Shown one piece after another: positions 1 through 12,629 of a stretch of DNA of 64,000 bases. Where the stretch lies: assembly GCF_008831285.2 (NCBI RefSeq), contig NC_045140.1:14557796-14621795 (forward strand). Reading direction: 5' to 3'. The position numbers were made by a program, and so were the translations under genes. Source of the DNA: Nymphaea colorata (lineage: Eukaryota > Streptophyta > Magnoliopsida > Nymphaeales > Nymphaeaceae). The notes beneath the pieces are model-generated. The model had not been told where the DNA came from. It ran no database searches and saw nothing but the letters and a program-made list of their open reading frames with translations. Position 1 is the stretch's first letter; each line of letters opens with the position of its first letter.

Positions 1-3000
1 AGCAACAGCTGTAATGCTATGTTTGAAACTCTTTTTTGCTTTTGTGTTTGATGGCTTTTGGCAATATGAAATGTTGTTGCGTCTGATGAGTGTTGGCAAT
101 ATGAAATCTTGGTGCGTATGTTTTCCAAGTTAACTGGAACTAGATGAGTGTTCTAGCGAGGGAGCAAGAGCAGCAACGCCAAAAAAGCCACCAATTCGCT
201 TCTGCCTGAAATGCCAGTGCTTGATAAGCTAGACACTTGATTGAATTGGATCTCATTGGCTGCATCTTGATCCCCAAGATGCCTGTATGATTTACGACTG
301 AAAATGGTCGAACCTTCTTTACTGGCTCTTGTCTTCTTCCTAGCATGGCTTCTCCCGCAACTTTTTGTACTTTTTATGAAGCCTTGCATCAGGCTGTCAG
401 ATGGCGCTTTCTTTGTTCCTTCTGTGCGGCAGGGAGCTTCTCTTCTCTTGGCTTTTCAGTTTTCCACCAGTAAAAACGGCAATCGATAATTTTTTTCTTT
501 TTAAAAAGTGGAAATCAGGCGAGCATTAGCATGATTTGCACGGAGAGCTTCTGCAATCCTTGAATAATGTTTCCTTTTTTCACCATGAGAATTACGCAGA
601 AACACTCAACCTTTTGAAGTAATAACAGAAACGATTTGACTACATGTATGTGTCTTTAGTTTTACCGCTTGTCTTGGTGAGTTTTCAGATGAAAAAAACT
701 GAAAGGGCTATTCGGCAAAAGCAAACTGTGTTACTAAATTTCTCACGTTCATGAGACACTATAATATTATGTTCTACGAATCTGCCTAAATAGTAACAAG
801 TTTCGAGGTTGTTTGGTAATAATAAGAGTCTGTAACTATTCTATAAATTTATCCAAAAATTTAAGCAGGTTCCAGAAACATTACAATATAATGTTTTATG
901 AACCTGTCCCAATTTTAATGTGAATTCATAAAACAGTAGCAAGTTCCTATAGATAAGCGACCCCTTACAGTGCCCAGGTGCGGTGACACCCTTAAATGCC
1001 ATGTATTTGTTGAAATTGAGTTTGTAATTTTTACAAAATGTCCCCTCCAAACAAAACAGGTTTTAAAAAGTGATTAAAAAAATTAGTTTATCACAAAACC
1101 TGGTTTTTACAAAAAAGTCATTTTCTGAAAGAACGTCTCGGGATAATCACCCTCCTTATTGATTCTGGTGCTGAACTGTTAATATTAATATTGTTGATCT
1201 TCTCAGTTCAACTTCCTAGCCTGGGGGTGGGGGTGCGAATGTTCATTAATGTTGTATCTCTCCTGGCTCAGGCCTCTCCTTTTTTTCTGATCCCACTAAT
1301 TTTTAATGATTTGTCTGGCTTGTCATGACTCTTCATCAGTCCATCGCATCTAAATCTTCATTTAATAAGCACCTTAACTGTTCTTAAAAAGAGAAAAAGG
1401 TTGGTGGATGATGATTTGATGCACCATTTAAATTTTAAACTCCAAGGGAACATATATTATTTTTTTATCTTTACTACAAACAAGCGATCTTAGTTTTGAT
1501 TAACCTTTTTGTTGTTATCCGCAGATAAACGCGTCAGACTTTTTTTGTTTTTTAAATGTTCATGAGTAACTAATTCATGATCAGCAGTCAAAGAAGTTTG
1601 TCCAGTGATGTGATAAAATAGTAGGGCCTGACACACCGACGCATCCCACAGAAAAATTTCGTCCTACTTTAGAAACGACAAACTTTTTTAGAGAGAAATT
1701 AAGTTTCAAAAAGCTATCGATCTCCCCCGCATAGAGTCATTGAAACTCGTAGTGTATTTTCTGGTAAAATACCGGCTACTCTGATATGGTATTGCCAGCA
1801 AAACTTATAAAGTTGACCTGCCCATTTTTTCTTTTCATGCACAAGTCAGATTCCATAATAATATAAAACCAATGGACTAAAAGTTGTTGCCTCACAAAAT
1901 CAAATTTTTAATGCGAATTGACCAAAATTTCTTGGCTTATGAAAGTAAACCTTTTACAAGTTGCAGGATGATGATATGAAAGCTCCAAGGGTCAAACCTT
2001 TCGGCTATTGGTTGCGAGGAAATATCAAACAATGTGGCCGAGGCAGGGGTTGAGAACCTTCCGAAATGGGAACTTTTTATTCTAAGAGCCGCTTGCTTGC
2101 TTGCAAGGAAAGTATATGAAGTTGGAAAAGATTTTTTTTCTTTTTTTTGTTTTGTTTTTAGTGGTACCCACAAAAGTGCAAGGACAGAATCTGAAAGTTG
2201 CTCACTTAAAGTGGCATAATTTCTTAAATATGAACAAAGTTGCTGAATAAATCAAATCATGATTGCCAACGTGCATGACAGCTACAGCCTACTCGGTCAG
2301 TAATATTAGAAAAATTATGTAAATAAAAAAAACATATATAAATTTAAAAAAAAAACTTAAAACGTTTAAGAAAATAAATCGGACAAAAAAACTAGTCAAT
2401 TGAATTATTCTGGTGACAGCGGGCCTACTTATTAGTAGTCTCTTGTTTGACATATAGCACAAAGTTTTCTTTTTTTTTCAAATCTCAGGCGACGAAAATC
2501 AGTTGAAATCTATATACATAAGCCACGTTTAATTTAATTAAGGTGTAATGAAATACATCGATTCACAATTTATTTTTCTGGAAGGAAAGTAGAAGCGCCG
2601 ATTAGTTTTAAAGTTAAATGATAAAATCTCAATTAATCTGTGGATACCTAATGTAGGATATAAATTGAGATCGCTTAGATCGTGCGCAGCCCGGTGCAAC
2701 AGCACTTTGAAAATGTGCTCCTTTTGCAAATCTAGACATACGACCGTTTTCACCAGTGCAAAAGCATAAGCAAAAGGCATCATGATGGCCAACGTGTGGA
2801 TCACGTTCTGAAAGGATTTTAGAATCAATCAGTCAGCTTTTCCAGAATATGAAACCCCAGAACGTCCATATTAATGATGGACGCAAACCTGTCGAAGCAT
2901 AAATTGAATCTAGAGTTTATGATCTGGCCCCTACCAAGCGGTTCAGGTTCTTGCATGCCAACGTACAAATCCACAAATGTGCCTAGGAACAGATATCCCA

Positions 3001-3560
3001 ACTTGAGTTCAGTTCAGTTCCTCCAAAGCTGAGTCAACACTTCCCAGTACACGCTACAAAAGAGAACATTGTTTTTATTAAAGATATTCAACTCTCTCCG
3101 CTTCCATTTTTTTGGTTTGCCAAGATTTTCTCAAAACTTGAAACACTTGGTCTTCTTCAAAAAATTCCAAAATATTGCACTAACTAGAATATCCCGACAA
3201 TTATGCGTACCAACATCTATCGGTTCAAGTTTTTGTAAGTTTAAAGTAGAAAACCAAGTTAACTAGGCTCATGGAAGATATTGAAACTGAAGGACATTGA
3301 GAATTCAACAACTAGAGATTGCATTCCTCTCCATTGCAGAAGTCGCTCGGGAAAGACATGCAAGAATTTAGAGGAACTTCCAAGTAAATGAGATTAAAGT
3401 AAATGACACAAGTTCAGGAAGAAATATCAGATTACTCTTGGTGCCTATTGTCTATAAAAAAAATTGAAACCCGAGACAACATGGAGAAGAAAAAGGTTGT
3501 GATGAATGTGTTAAATATTAAATAAAACAATTGTTACAAGGAATACACTCCAGATCCACA
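1..3560. other. intergenic spacer beyond the TOPLESS 3' end
   Basis: AT-rich with no recognisable gene; the open frames are short and unrelated to known families. A diverged repeat occurs at about 744-815 and 871-955 (both contain a TAATATTATGTT/TATAATGTTTTATGAA-like block followed by AGTA(A/G)CAAGTT). An imperfect hairpin sits at about 1055-1112 (AACAGGTTTT ... AAAACCTGGTT). The TOPLESS 3' UTR probably covers roughly 3560-3875. Confidence 0.6.
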
Positions 3561-3875
3561 CGTTAATCTTTCTTTTTCTCCTCTTATTTTTCATCACCTT
3601 TGCATGGAACATGGATGGTTAACCAGCACAAGCCTCATCTTCTCAGACTGCGCTGGACAAGACTTCCAAAACTAACAAAGTTAAGACCATGAAGCTACCC
3701 TTGCCTATGTTAACCATGCTTTGGTAACAACCAGGTTGATGTATGTCATGTGCTGTCAAACAGCTGCAGGTTGCCATATCTCCAGAAACAGCCATAGCTT
3801 GCGGCTCACTCAATAAATAGGAAAAACAACTGCAGCTTCAAGGTGCAACCACGAGAAAAACTTGGATAACTTCTA

Positions 3876-6800
3876 TTACCTTGCTGGCTGCTCAGAGATT
3901 GTGGGACCTGATACCATGCTGCTCGTGATTGTCGATCCAGGGCCACTGTCAGGAGGTGGCATTGTACCCCATTTTCCTTCAGATTCTAGCGGTTCAAGGA
4001 CATGAACACCGCCATCTGTTAGTCCTAGTGCAAACTGATTCGGTTCAGAGGGATGGGCAGCAATGACTAATGGGTACACATTTGAGCTGCACAATGAGAG
4101 ACACAGTTAAGAAATAAGCATTACAGTGATTGATTGATTAAACACAAATTGGTAATACTAATAACAAGGGTTCTGAGATTGAGGGAGATTGATTATAAAG
4201 TTTATGCATGTTCCTCCAATATGGACATAAAATTACCTTGTACAAGTTATGTAAGCAGCACTTGACACAAAGCGGAAGTTCAAGTGTCCCTTGCATAACT
4301 TGTACAAAGTAATGCACGAATGCTTCCCTGCAAATCGAAAGCACATGAAACAGTAGGATCCTGCCCTTGACATCTTCCAAGTCAAGCTTTATCTCCAGCT
4401 TCGTGTCAAGTGCCCCTTGCATATCTTGCACAAGGTAATGCACATCATGTAGAAGGAACATGCACAACCTTTATAATCAATCTGCTCTAAAGACAAAATT
4501 AATGCACAAAAAATCACCTTATATTAGAAGGCAAGTATGCCGTTGGACATATCCGACACCTTAATCTCAACGTAGATGCACAGAAAACACCCACACTTCC
4601 ATCCACAAAGCTAGTATATATCAATTGGCTATCACATGAATATGTTGCATGAGTGATTGGAGCACCTTCTCGTGGTACCCACTGCAAGCAAACAAAAACC
4701 TCAGTTCACACAACACAAGGTCACGTTCAGGGGTTCAAGATCGAACACTATATAAGTAATATAACATGCACTGGAACAAGGAAATACATCATAGGAAGGA
4801 ATATATAACATTCAATATAAGTCTAGTCTGAAAATATATAGCAAATCAAAATATGTCCCTAGTAATCAAATAAAAAAAGTTGAAATAGAAAAAAGACCAA
4901 GAACAAAATGAACTCAGTATGCAAAATTTTAATTTTCATAATATGACATGCAATAAGCATTTTCAAGTCACTTTCCCTTCTTTGTCCTTGAGGAAATTGA
5001 TGTTCCCAAACATTAGAATTGTAATTCTTGTGAGAAAAAAAATTCTATCTCAAGAACCAGAGCTATATTACACAAGGAAACATACACTGTGCCAAGGGAA
5101 TGATGACCTCTTAGTATGCTAAAAATTGTAGTCATGATATTGGGGTCTGCACATGGAAATCAAGTTCCCCCATTCTACCACTCCTAGTGATGGCAGCAGA
5201 AATCCATCTCCACTAAAAGTTTAAGTTCTTGTTCTTAGGGACTAGATGATCAAAAAGCAGTTACATGCCAGAATCTGCGGCTTTTATATCTCAGAACCTG
5301 ACAACGTGAAAGTTGAAACTGATTCATACGTGTCATGAAGTAGACCTCCAACATGATGGGGACACAGAAGCTAGATGTTTAAACTGCACCTGTTTGACGC
5401 ACTCCAGTTTGGAGGCTTCGTATATTGCTATTTGTGTCTCGTGCACAGCAAGGAAGTGTTTCTGGTCTTGATGAAATTGCACACGGGTCTCACCAAGGGG
5501 TGAAGGAACACGACCACTTGGAATCTGCAAGAACTTACTGGCAAGCTTATCCCATCCGTCAGTGCTCCATACACACAACTGCAACATAGTGCATTGTCAT
5601 CAATAATAATTAAGGGAGAAAAAAATTAACAAGCACCAGAAAAATGCAATCATATAGGAGGTGGAAAAAGTGATGTGGCATAGCAGGAAACCTATAATGT
5701 TCTCCAATTGGATCAGATTTATTGACCATCGGATATATACCTGAAAATCAGCGCCAGATGATACAAGTACATTAAGAGAATTTGAGAAGGCAAGGCCAGT
5801 GATCCTCTTTTGATGACCTTTAAGCTTGCTTTTCACCTGAAAAATTATCACAACTATGATCATGAAATTCCTGAATACATGCAATTATATGCTCAAAATG
5901 TCCAACATTAGATTGTTCAAGAACAATACCTCATCCACACGGACATTGTAGATCTGAATAGTTGAATCATCCATGCCTATTGCAATTATGTTGTTATCTT
6001 GTGGATGGAAAGCAAGAAATGTTGCCGCTGGTGGTGGAGGCATAAATGTTGCCATTGTCTGCAATGATGAACATGCTCTTCATTACGTATCAACAGCGTA
6101 AAACCATAATGTATTATTATGTCCACATGCTTTTTCCTATACGAAAGGCAAACTTACCTTAAATGTCATCATATTAAAAAGAGATATTTTTCCACCTGAT
6201 GCTGACATGACGTAGGAATCATTCTTTGATAGCGCAAAACAGGAAACAGCTTCCTCAGGGTCTGCGTCACTTGTGTCATTAGTCATTAGTATTCCACTTG
6301 ATGGTTGCCATAACTGAGGTGGTACATTAGCAGTCGCCTACAAAACAAGAACAGTGGGTGAACTGCAGCAGAAAAGGGCATATACACCATCACCATCATC
6401 AGCCTTTACCTTTGCAAATGGATTTCGTTCACCACGCTGCCATTTCCAAAGCTTGTGAACAGCATTGGATGCCAGTGCTAAAATTGCAACCCCTGAGTTG
6501 GTGTAAATCAATCTGGAAACCTGGCAGAGAACAGATATTCTAAAAATTTACATTTGTAATTGTCAAACAAGTACAATCCCTATCATTTACAAAGAAAAAA
6601 AAAAACGTAGTTAAGAGTTAAGAGATGCCAATTTGGAAACCTTTGTTGCAGATAGCTGTACTAAGCAATCAAACAGTACCATTAAATCCAACTTACAAAA
6701 ACTAGATTCTAAAATTTTTTGAAGCCATGAAAATATTCTATAAAATACTATCACTAAAACCTTTAGATCATACTTCAGTAGATATCATGAGTTATATCTA

Positions 6801-9800
6801 ACAAAGTGATGATCACCTAGTAATTTAAGGAAGGCAAACATGTAAAAAATAAAATGGACCACTAAATATTATAATTACATATGAAATGCCACTCCAGTGA
6901 TTTGGTACCACCAGCATGAATTTCATTGTAATTCTTCAGAAATCACCTTCCTAAATGTCCATTGATTAATAAAGGTACGTGCACTTCCATTAATTTTTGT
7001 GTCAGTTCAAAGATGATGAGATGTTTACCTTCACAGCTGACAGATTATCGGGTAATCGTAGAGAGCAACATTGTAGTGGTTCAGCGATTTCAGTGAGCTT
7101 CCAAACTTTTGACTTATCCACCGATTCATCAGTTATTCTGGGTTTAATATCCCCTGTGTTTCGATTTTCTCCATTCTGAGGATACAAACAGAAAAACAAA
7201 TGAAAAGGGGAAACACATAATACAACCATAAACTGCTAGTTTGTGGAACATTGACACTGTAAACTAGGAAAAATAGAAAACCAATGAAAGGGAGTACATA
7301 AAACTCGAGGTAAATAACTTATAGCATACAAGGTGCTAAAACTTTCAAGGTTCGCCAAAATTTAACATTTCAAAGCACAGATGTACACAAACTAGTGTGT
7401 ATGTGACCCAATCTACCTCTAATAGAATTAAATCAAAAAATGCTGATATTTAGAATTCTAACACTAATTGCAGAATTTGCAAATCCAAGTAGGATATAAG
7501 GACATGGTAGTGGGAAATTTACCAAAGGAGCAGTGGCAACGACTGGAGCAGAACGCTCCACAATTCCACTACTAGTTCCTCCAGTAGCATTAACAGGCCC
7601 CAGTGAAGTAATTGCGGCTGGCTGCAGAATAATGAGAGCTTGTTTAAATTGCTCTAAATTGGACAGATAGAAACAACAGGAAATAACATTTATAAGAACC
7701 TTTGTAGCCTCTGAAACAACTCTAGATGCATCAAAGGAACGACTCTCAAGAGTATGCAGCAGCCGAAGCCCATCAGCATTTGCTAATATCTTGAAACCAT
7801 TATCAGCAGTTGACACAGCTAAAAGTATTCCTTCTTTGTTAAATCTCATGCGAGGACTGGCCTGCATAAGATAAATGCCAGCATCCTTACAATCTGAAGC
7901 CAGATACCAATATGCAAGTAACAAAACCAGGACAGCCTATTCCAACACATACCGGCAGTCCTCCATCTGCATCAGTGGTTGTTAGGAGGTTGACATTGTC
8001 CATGTCCCAAAATTTAATCAAGAACTCATCCCCAGCAGCCAAAAATCGATTTTTTGTAGTATCAAATTGAACAACTCCCATAGATCGCTTCCGAAACCCT
8101 TGATAAGTCCTCTTTACTGCTCCTTCAGCTTCATTCCATTCAACAATGTAGGAATCTCCTTCTTTACTAGTCCCACATGAAAACAATCTGCAAGATTGCC
8201 ACAAAGATTAGATGTGCCACACCAAACATGTCTTATAATGAAATCGGCCTAATTTCCTGCAAAAGTGACCATGCCTAAATTCAAAATTCAAAACCTTGTC
8301 CCATCAGCACTGTAGGCCATTGTGGTACACCAGTGACCAGGTGCATCATAGTCAATTCTAGAACCCATGTTATCATACAACCATGCTTTGATCTTCCCAT
8401 CGAGTGCCGTGGAGAATATAAACTGCAGGTATAAGCCGACAAGGGATATATCTGAGTTTACAATGCAGAAGAAAAGAAATTCGACTCAGGAGGTAAGTGT
8501 GATCCCAAGGATGCCAAATAACTTCAATTATGTGGAATGGACAGACCTGGACACTGTCCTTGTGATGGGGACAGACTGAATAAACAGGAGCTTCATGACC
8601 CTCAAAGGTATATTGTTTAGCACCAGTAACCGCATCCCACACCTACCCAAACAAGAGATTAGCAACCACCTTTAGGTAATATCAAACACTCATATATTCA
8701 ACCAACCTTGATAGTCTTGTCATCTCCACAGGTGATGATACTCAACTGCTTGTTAGGGTGAGCAAAAGCAATGTCATTAACACTGCCAACATGAGCATCT
8801 ATCTGAGAAGGGAAAAGTAAAGTGGTTTCAGCAGTGAACCATTTCCATGCATAGATGTTGATAGAATTAATTGGAAAAAAAAGAGATGCCATCAAAGTTA
8901 GCAGCACACAAGTGGAACATGTCAACAGCACCTTACACCATGTTAATCCATTTCTAGAATCCAGAATAGTTATGCAACTCACTTATAAGCAAAATGTTCT
9001 TTATCTAGATGCTCATCTCTACATGTGAAAAAAAAACTATAGACACTATAGAAATGGCCATGGGAATCCTATGGTTTTGTAAGATTATTTCCACCTTTCA
9101 CATGCAAGAAAAATGGAACAAATCAATTTACAAACCTCCAAATGATTCCGTAGAATATCATCACCCCCATGATATGAATATATGTGAACGATATACTTGG
9201 AATATGCAACACCTAAAACAGGAAGCAAGTCAGGCATGGAAACACAAAATGGGTTTAGGACAAAACTTCAGCAAGAATCACAAGTAGAAGAAAGGGTCAT
9301 CATCATGTACCAAATAAAGAGCCATCTGGACTCCACACCACACGGGTAACAGATATAGCTGGATCCTTGACAAGAGCTGCCTGCACGACATGATAATCAC
9401 ATGAACAATAAAACCTTTTCGCGAGGAGGCCATCCACCCTAAGGTTCATAAGGAAGGTTGTAAAATCACTAGGTGTATCCTAGTGTTAGATGCAGTAAAA
9501 GGAAAGAGAAAAGGAAATCCAACCAGCGAACGATGGTCACAGTATCAAGCCCTTAGCAATTTCCACTTACAAAACAATGAAGAGTAGGAAACAAATATAC
9601 CTGTAGAGGCATGGAGCATGCTCCTACCTCCCAAATCTTAAAAGTCCTATGTGCCAGCCTTTCTCTTGACCCTACCTCCCACACCGCAATGTCACCACCA
9701 TTTGTTCCAACTACAGGATCACAAGAGAAGATCCAGTTTTATCAAATAGACACAGAAAATAGCAAAGTTGCATGATTAGGGATCTGCAAGACAGCAGAAT

Positions 9801-12055
9801 CCTTATTATTTGGTTTGGAATGCAAGAATCTTTCGGGAAATCCTCTGCCCCCACATTCAGAGAAGAATGAGCCTCAAAGATGGAAACTATCGGAGCCCAA
9901 ATTCTCTAAAAAATGGCACTGTAATGCCAAGTTGGTAGGAAAATGAGTTCATATGCAACCAAAATCTTCAAGTTTTTTCTCCATCATCATCAATCATTTC
10001 AGCACCATAATGTGAAATAACTGCTGTCCACTTGGCAGCTAAACAATGAACAATATACGCATACAGATTACAATTAAAATTTCAAACATGATGAAAACTA
10101 ACCAAGTAGAACTGTCTGTTGGATGGGGTGGAAATCCATGCTCATGACACAGGACCCTTGGCTCAGACTACGAGCAACAGTCTTGGGTAAATCATCTGAA
10201 GAATAAAAGTTTTGAGTATGTGCCTGACTGGGATATGTAACAGGCAAAATATTTACTGGCAGATTCACCTGCAAAGATTGAAGGGCAACATATGTTGAAA
10301 TCTAAACAGAACGGCTTTTATTTAAAGAAAGTAACACAATACCCAAAAATAGGATCGCAGAGTGGACCTGGAACTTGAAAGACTAGGATGTATATATACC
10401 TCATCAGATAGTCCCATTGTCCTTGCCCTTTTCAGCATATGTTCAGAATCAGCTGATGGATAATCTACTGAAGGATTATTTGTTGGTGGAGTTCTCGGAT
10501 GCTTTAGCAAAGCAGCTAAAATGGAAACGTCAATTGCAAGGTTCAATAAGTAAACAAAAAAGGCTATGACAACATGACAAAATGTCAATCACAACGAGAT
10601 GTCCAGCAAGCTGCCTGCTCCATACATGAATTCAAGTTATATAATACCTGCATTAGCAGGACCGCCCAGGCCAATTGATGCACTGGAAGCTGCAGCATGG
10701 TTAACAGGAGGATTTGACATCCAGCCTGTGAGTGAAGGTGGAAGATGTCCAGGTGCTGCTTGGAAAGGCTGCAGTACATGCACACATCCCAATGTTTTGA
10801 CATTCAATTCAACAACTATTGATAACTCGTCGAAGAAGAGACAATACGCAGGTTATCTTACTACATGAGCACCCAATGTTGGGAATCCGCCCGGTTTAGG
10901 AATGGCTCCCATCAGCGAATTAGTTGCAGGTGATGGTGCACGTGCACCATTTGGTTGCCCGCAACTATGATCCACAAAAAGTGTCTTTATGTCAGGATTC
11001 GGCCTTGGGTTTTTGCAGAGCTGATGCTGCCAGTTAAGACTGCATAAGAAACATGGAGAAATTTAACCTCCACTAGCAAGCTAAGGGTACGGTTTACCAA
11101 TACAAGGTTGCAAACTCAAGTAAAACAATATTAGCGATAGCAAGAGTTGACCTCTGGTTAATAAGGGTTCTTAACCGCGAGGCCTTGAGGGAAGGGAACT
11201 GCAATTTGTCTCGGAACAGGGGATTGGCTTCAATCAACTTCTTGAGCTCAGAAAGCATTATGTTCCTTGCCGATTTTGTATCCCCGTATTTCGAAAGCTG
11301 CTCATTCTCTCTGTGCCCAGCAACAGAAAAAGCAAAGTCAGAACCAAAAAGAGCAAAGAATTACAAAAACTTTTTTACAACAAAATAAATTTAAACAAAC
11401 AAAAAAATGACCAAACAAACGGCTAACCTGAAATTGTCGAGAGTCAAGAGCTGCGTTATCTCCTTGAACAATTCTTCGTTGAACGAGGAGAAAACTTTCA
11501 AATCCTTCACGAGGATTTCAACAGCTTTTCCTCGATCTTGCCTAAAACATAGAACCACCAAATCATTAGAAATGTGAGACGAAACGTTTCATGAAGAAAA
11601 ACTGGGGAAAGAGACAGGGAAAGAACAAAACCGGAATAATATGGGAAAATGTTTTGGTTCTAAAGTGAAAGGAAAGAATTTTACCTATCCAAGGCCTCGA
11701 GGTACTTCTGCTTCCTTATCTCGAAGAAGATCTTCATCGAGTAGCGATTATCGTCGACCTTTGTAAAGCCCGAGAGGTACTTCTCTGCCTCTTCCCATTC
11801 GCCATTATGAACGGCATCCTCGAAATACTTCATATTGAAGAAAAACCCCGACTCTTGCTCTAATCTGAGTAAAAATAACCACAATCTCACCATAAAAAAC
11901 AAAAAAAAAACCGCAATCATAGACACGGGGCACGAACAAGAAGCGAAATCAAAAGGAAAAAAAAAAAAAGCTCACTTGTGAACCGTCTCCTTAAATTTCT
12001 CCTCGTCTAGGAACTGCAATATAAGGAACACGAGTTCTCTACTGAGAGACGACAT
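3876..12055 (-). CDS. TPL/TPR: TOPLESS / TOPLESS-related (TPL/TPR) transcriptional corepressor, complete, 25 exons, 1136 aa
   Basis: Groucho/Tup1-type nuclear corepressor that links EAR-motif repressors (Aux/IAA, NINJA, WUS-type) to histone deacetylation. I spliced it by reading the minus strand: exons 12055-11976, 11864-11685, 11541-11428, 11310-11152, 11039-10865, 10768-10648, 10515-10400, 10268-10103, 9710-9601, 9380-9311, 9212-9136, 8802-8707, 8642-8547, 8422-8295, 8187-7953, 7861-7700, 7621-7523, 7175-7029, 6520-6410, 6337-6158, 6058-5930, 5836-5741, 5578-5390, 4681-4518, 4086-3876. All junctions are GT-AG and the frame closes (3411 nt). The start MSSLSREL is the family start. LisH is at about residues 4-36, CTLH 34-92, the conserved TPD to about 205 with Asn176 kept (the residue mutated in Arabidopsis tpl-1), a Pro-rich linker 206-345, then WD40 repeats to about 1110. 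The end is SEQPAR-stop. Length fits Arabidopsis TPL (1131). Some stretches resemble TPL/TPR1/TPR4, others TPR2/TPR3, so the paralogue is left open. Confidence 0.97.
4186..4483. mobile_element. foldback/MITE-like element in the last TOPLESS intron
   Basis: Arms at 4186-4215 and 4454-4483 are inverted copies matching at 28 of 30 positions, enclosing 238 bases. The interior carries a direct repeat (about 4280-4317 and 4410-4443, sharing CCCTTGCATA and AATGCAC) and an inverted copy at 4233-4252. It lies wholly in the intron between coding exons 24 (ending 4518) and 25 (starting 4086). The size and inverted ends fit a miniature inverted-repeat transposable element. No clear target duplication is visible, so the superfamily is not assigned. 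A 109-codon open frame over it is a by-product. Confidence 0.7.
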
Positions 12056-12125
12056 CTCCGGCGATCTGAAGAAACCCTAATTCCTTCCTCCTGCCGGGAA
12101 CCCCTTGCAGATCGGCCGGATTCAC

Positions 12126-12298
12126 CTGAAAGCAGATAAAACTACGAAATATCTCATCCGCAAGCGAGAAAAAAAGGAACAGGAAAGAGCAGAAAGAACA
12201 GTTTCTTCCGATAAAGCTTTTCCGAAAACTGAAAAGAAAAATAACGAACTCAACAAGAAAAAAAAGAAGCAGATGAACAAGAAGAAGAAGAAGAATAC
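12126..12298 (-). other. candidate intron in the 5' UTR of the TOPLESS gene
   Basis: On the minus strand a GTATTC donor (12298) is followed by a T-rich stretch and a CTGCTTTCAG acceptor ending at 12126, 70 bases upstream of the ATG. The 173-nt interval is pyrimidine-rich on the coding strand, as expected for a plant intron. This is inference from splice-site appearance only; no coding frame tests it. Confidence 0.4.
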
Positions 12299-12360
12299 CC
12301 GGCTCCTCTTCCTCCTCCTCCTCCTTCTGGCTGAGATGTTGATAAGGTGATCTGCAGATC

Positions 12361-12482
12361 GATCCACAGACAGAGAGAAAGGGGGAGAGAGAGAGAGAGA
12401 GAAAGAGAAAGAGAGAGGGTGAGAGAGAGCCTTCTGCTTCTGCTAAGGAGCAGAACGTGAGAAATCAGAGGAAGAGAGAGAG
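12361..12482. repeat. GA-rich low-complexity tract in the TOPLESS leader/promoter
   Basis: Runs of GAGAGA interrupted by AAAG fill this stretch; on the coding strand it reads as a CT-rich leader. CT-rich 5' UTRs and GAGA elements are common near plant transcription starts. No protein is encoded. Confidence 0.7.
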
Positions 12483-12549
12483 GGAGGGAGAGGATAAGCT
12501 AACAAACAAAAACTAAATACCAAACGAAAGCGAGGGCTACAGAACAGGG

Positions 12550-12577
12550 GGATGATAAGCCCGTGGGCTTATCATCC
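12550..12577. repeat. perfect 13-bp inverted repeat with two GATAAG (I-box) cores
   Basis: Arms 12550-12562 and 12565-12577 are exact reverse complements separated by 2 bases. Each arm contains GATAAG on one strand, the I-box core known from light-regulated plant promoters. If transcription starts near 12585, the repeat would lie in the first 35 bases of the TOPLESS mRNA and could fold as a 12-bp stem with a 4-nt loop. Confidence 0.85.
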
Positions 12578-12610
12578 TGATACGCGGCGCCCGTGATAAC
12601 TCCTCGAGCC

Positions 12611-12618
12611 TTATAAAG
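12611..12618 (-). promoter_or_regulatory. TATA-like box of the TOPLESS gene
   Basis: The minus strand reads TTATAAGG here, about 555 bases upstream of the ATG. A TATA box here would put transcription start near 12580-12587, just upstream of the inverted repeat at 12550-12577. Telo-box AAACCCTAA (plus strand) lies in the leader at 12072-12080. The assignment is a motif call only. Confidence 0.4.
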
Positions 12619-12629
12619 CTTTCGACCGA

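Noticed and set aside
4138-4467. 109-codon minus-strand open frame with internal protein repeats
   Set aside because: It coincides with the foldback element in the last TOPLESS intron; the protein repeats simply reflect the element's DNA repeats.
12105-12367. Overlapping Lys-rich and Arg/Phe-rich frames upstream of TOPLESS
   Set aside because: They translate AAG/CTT low-complexity sequence in the TOPLESS leader and its presumed intron.
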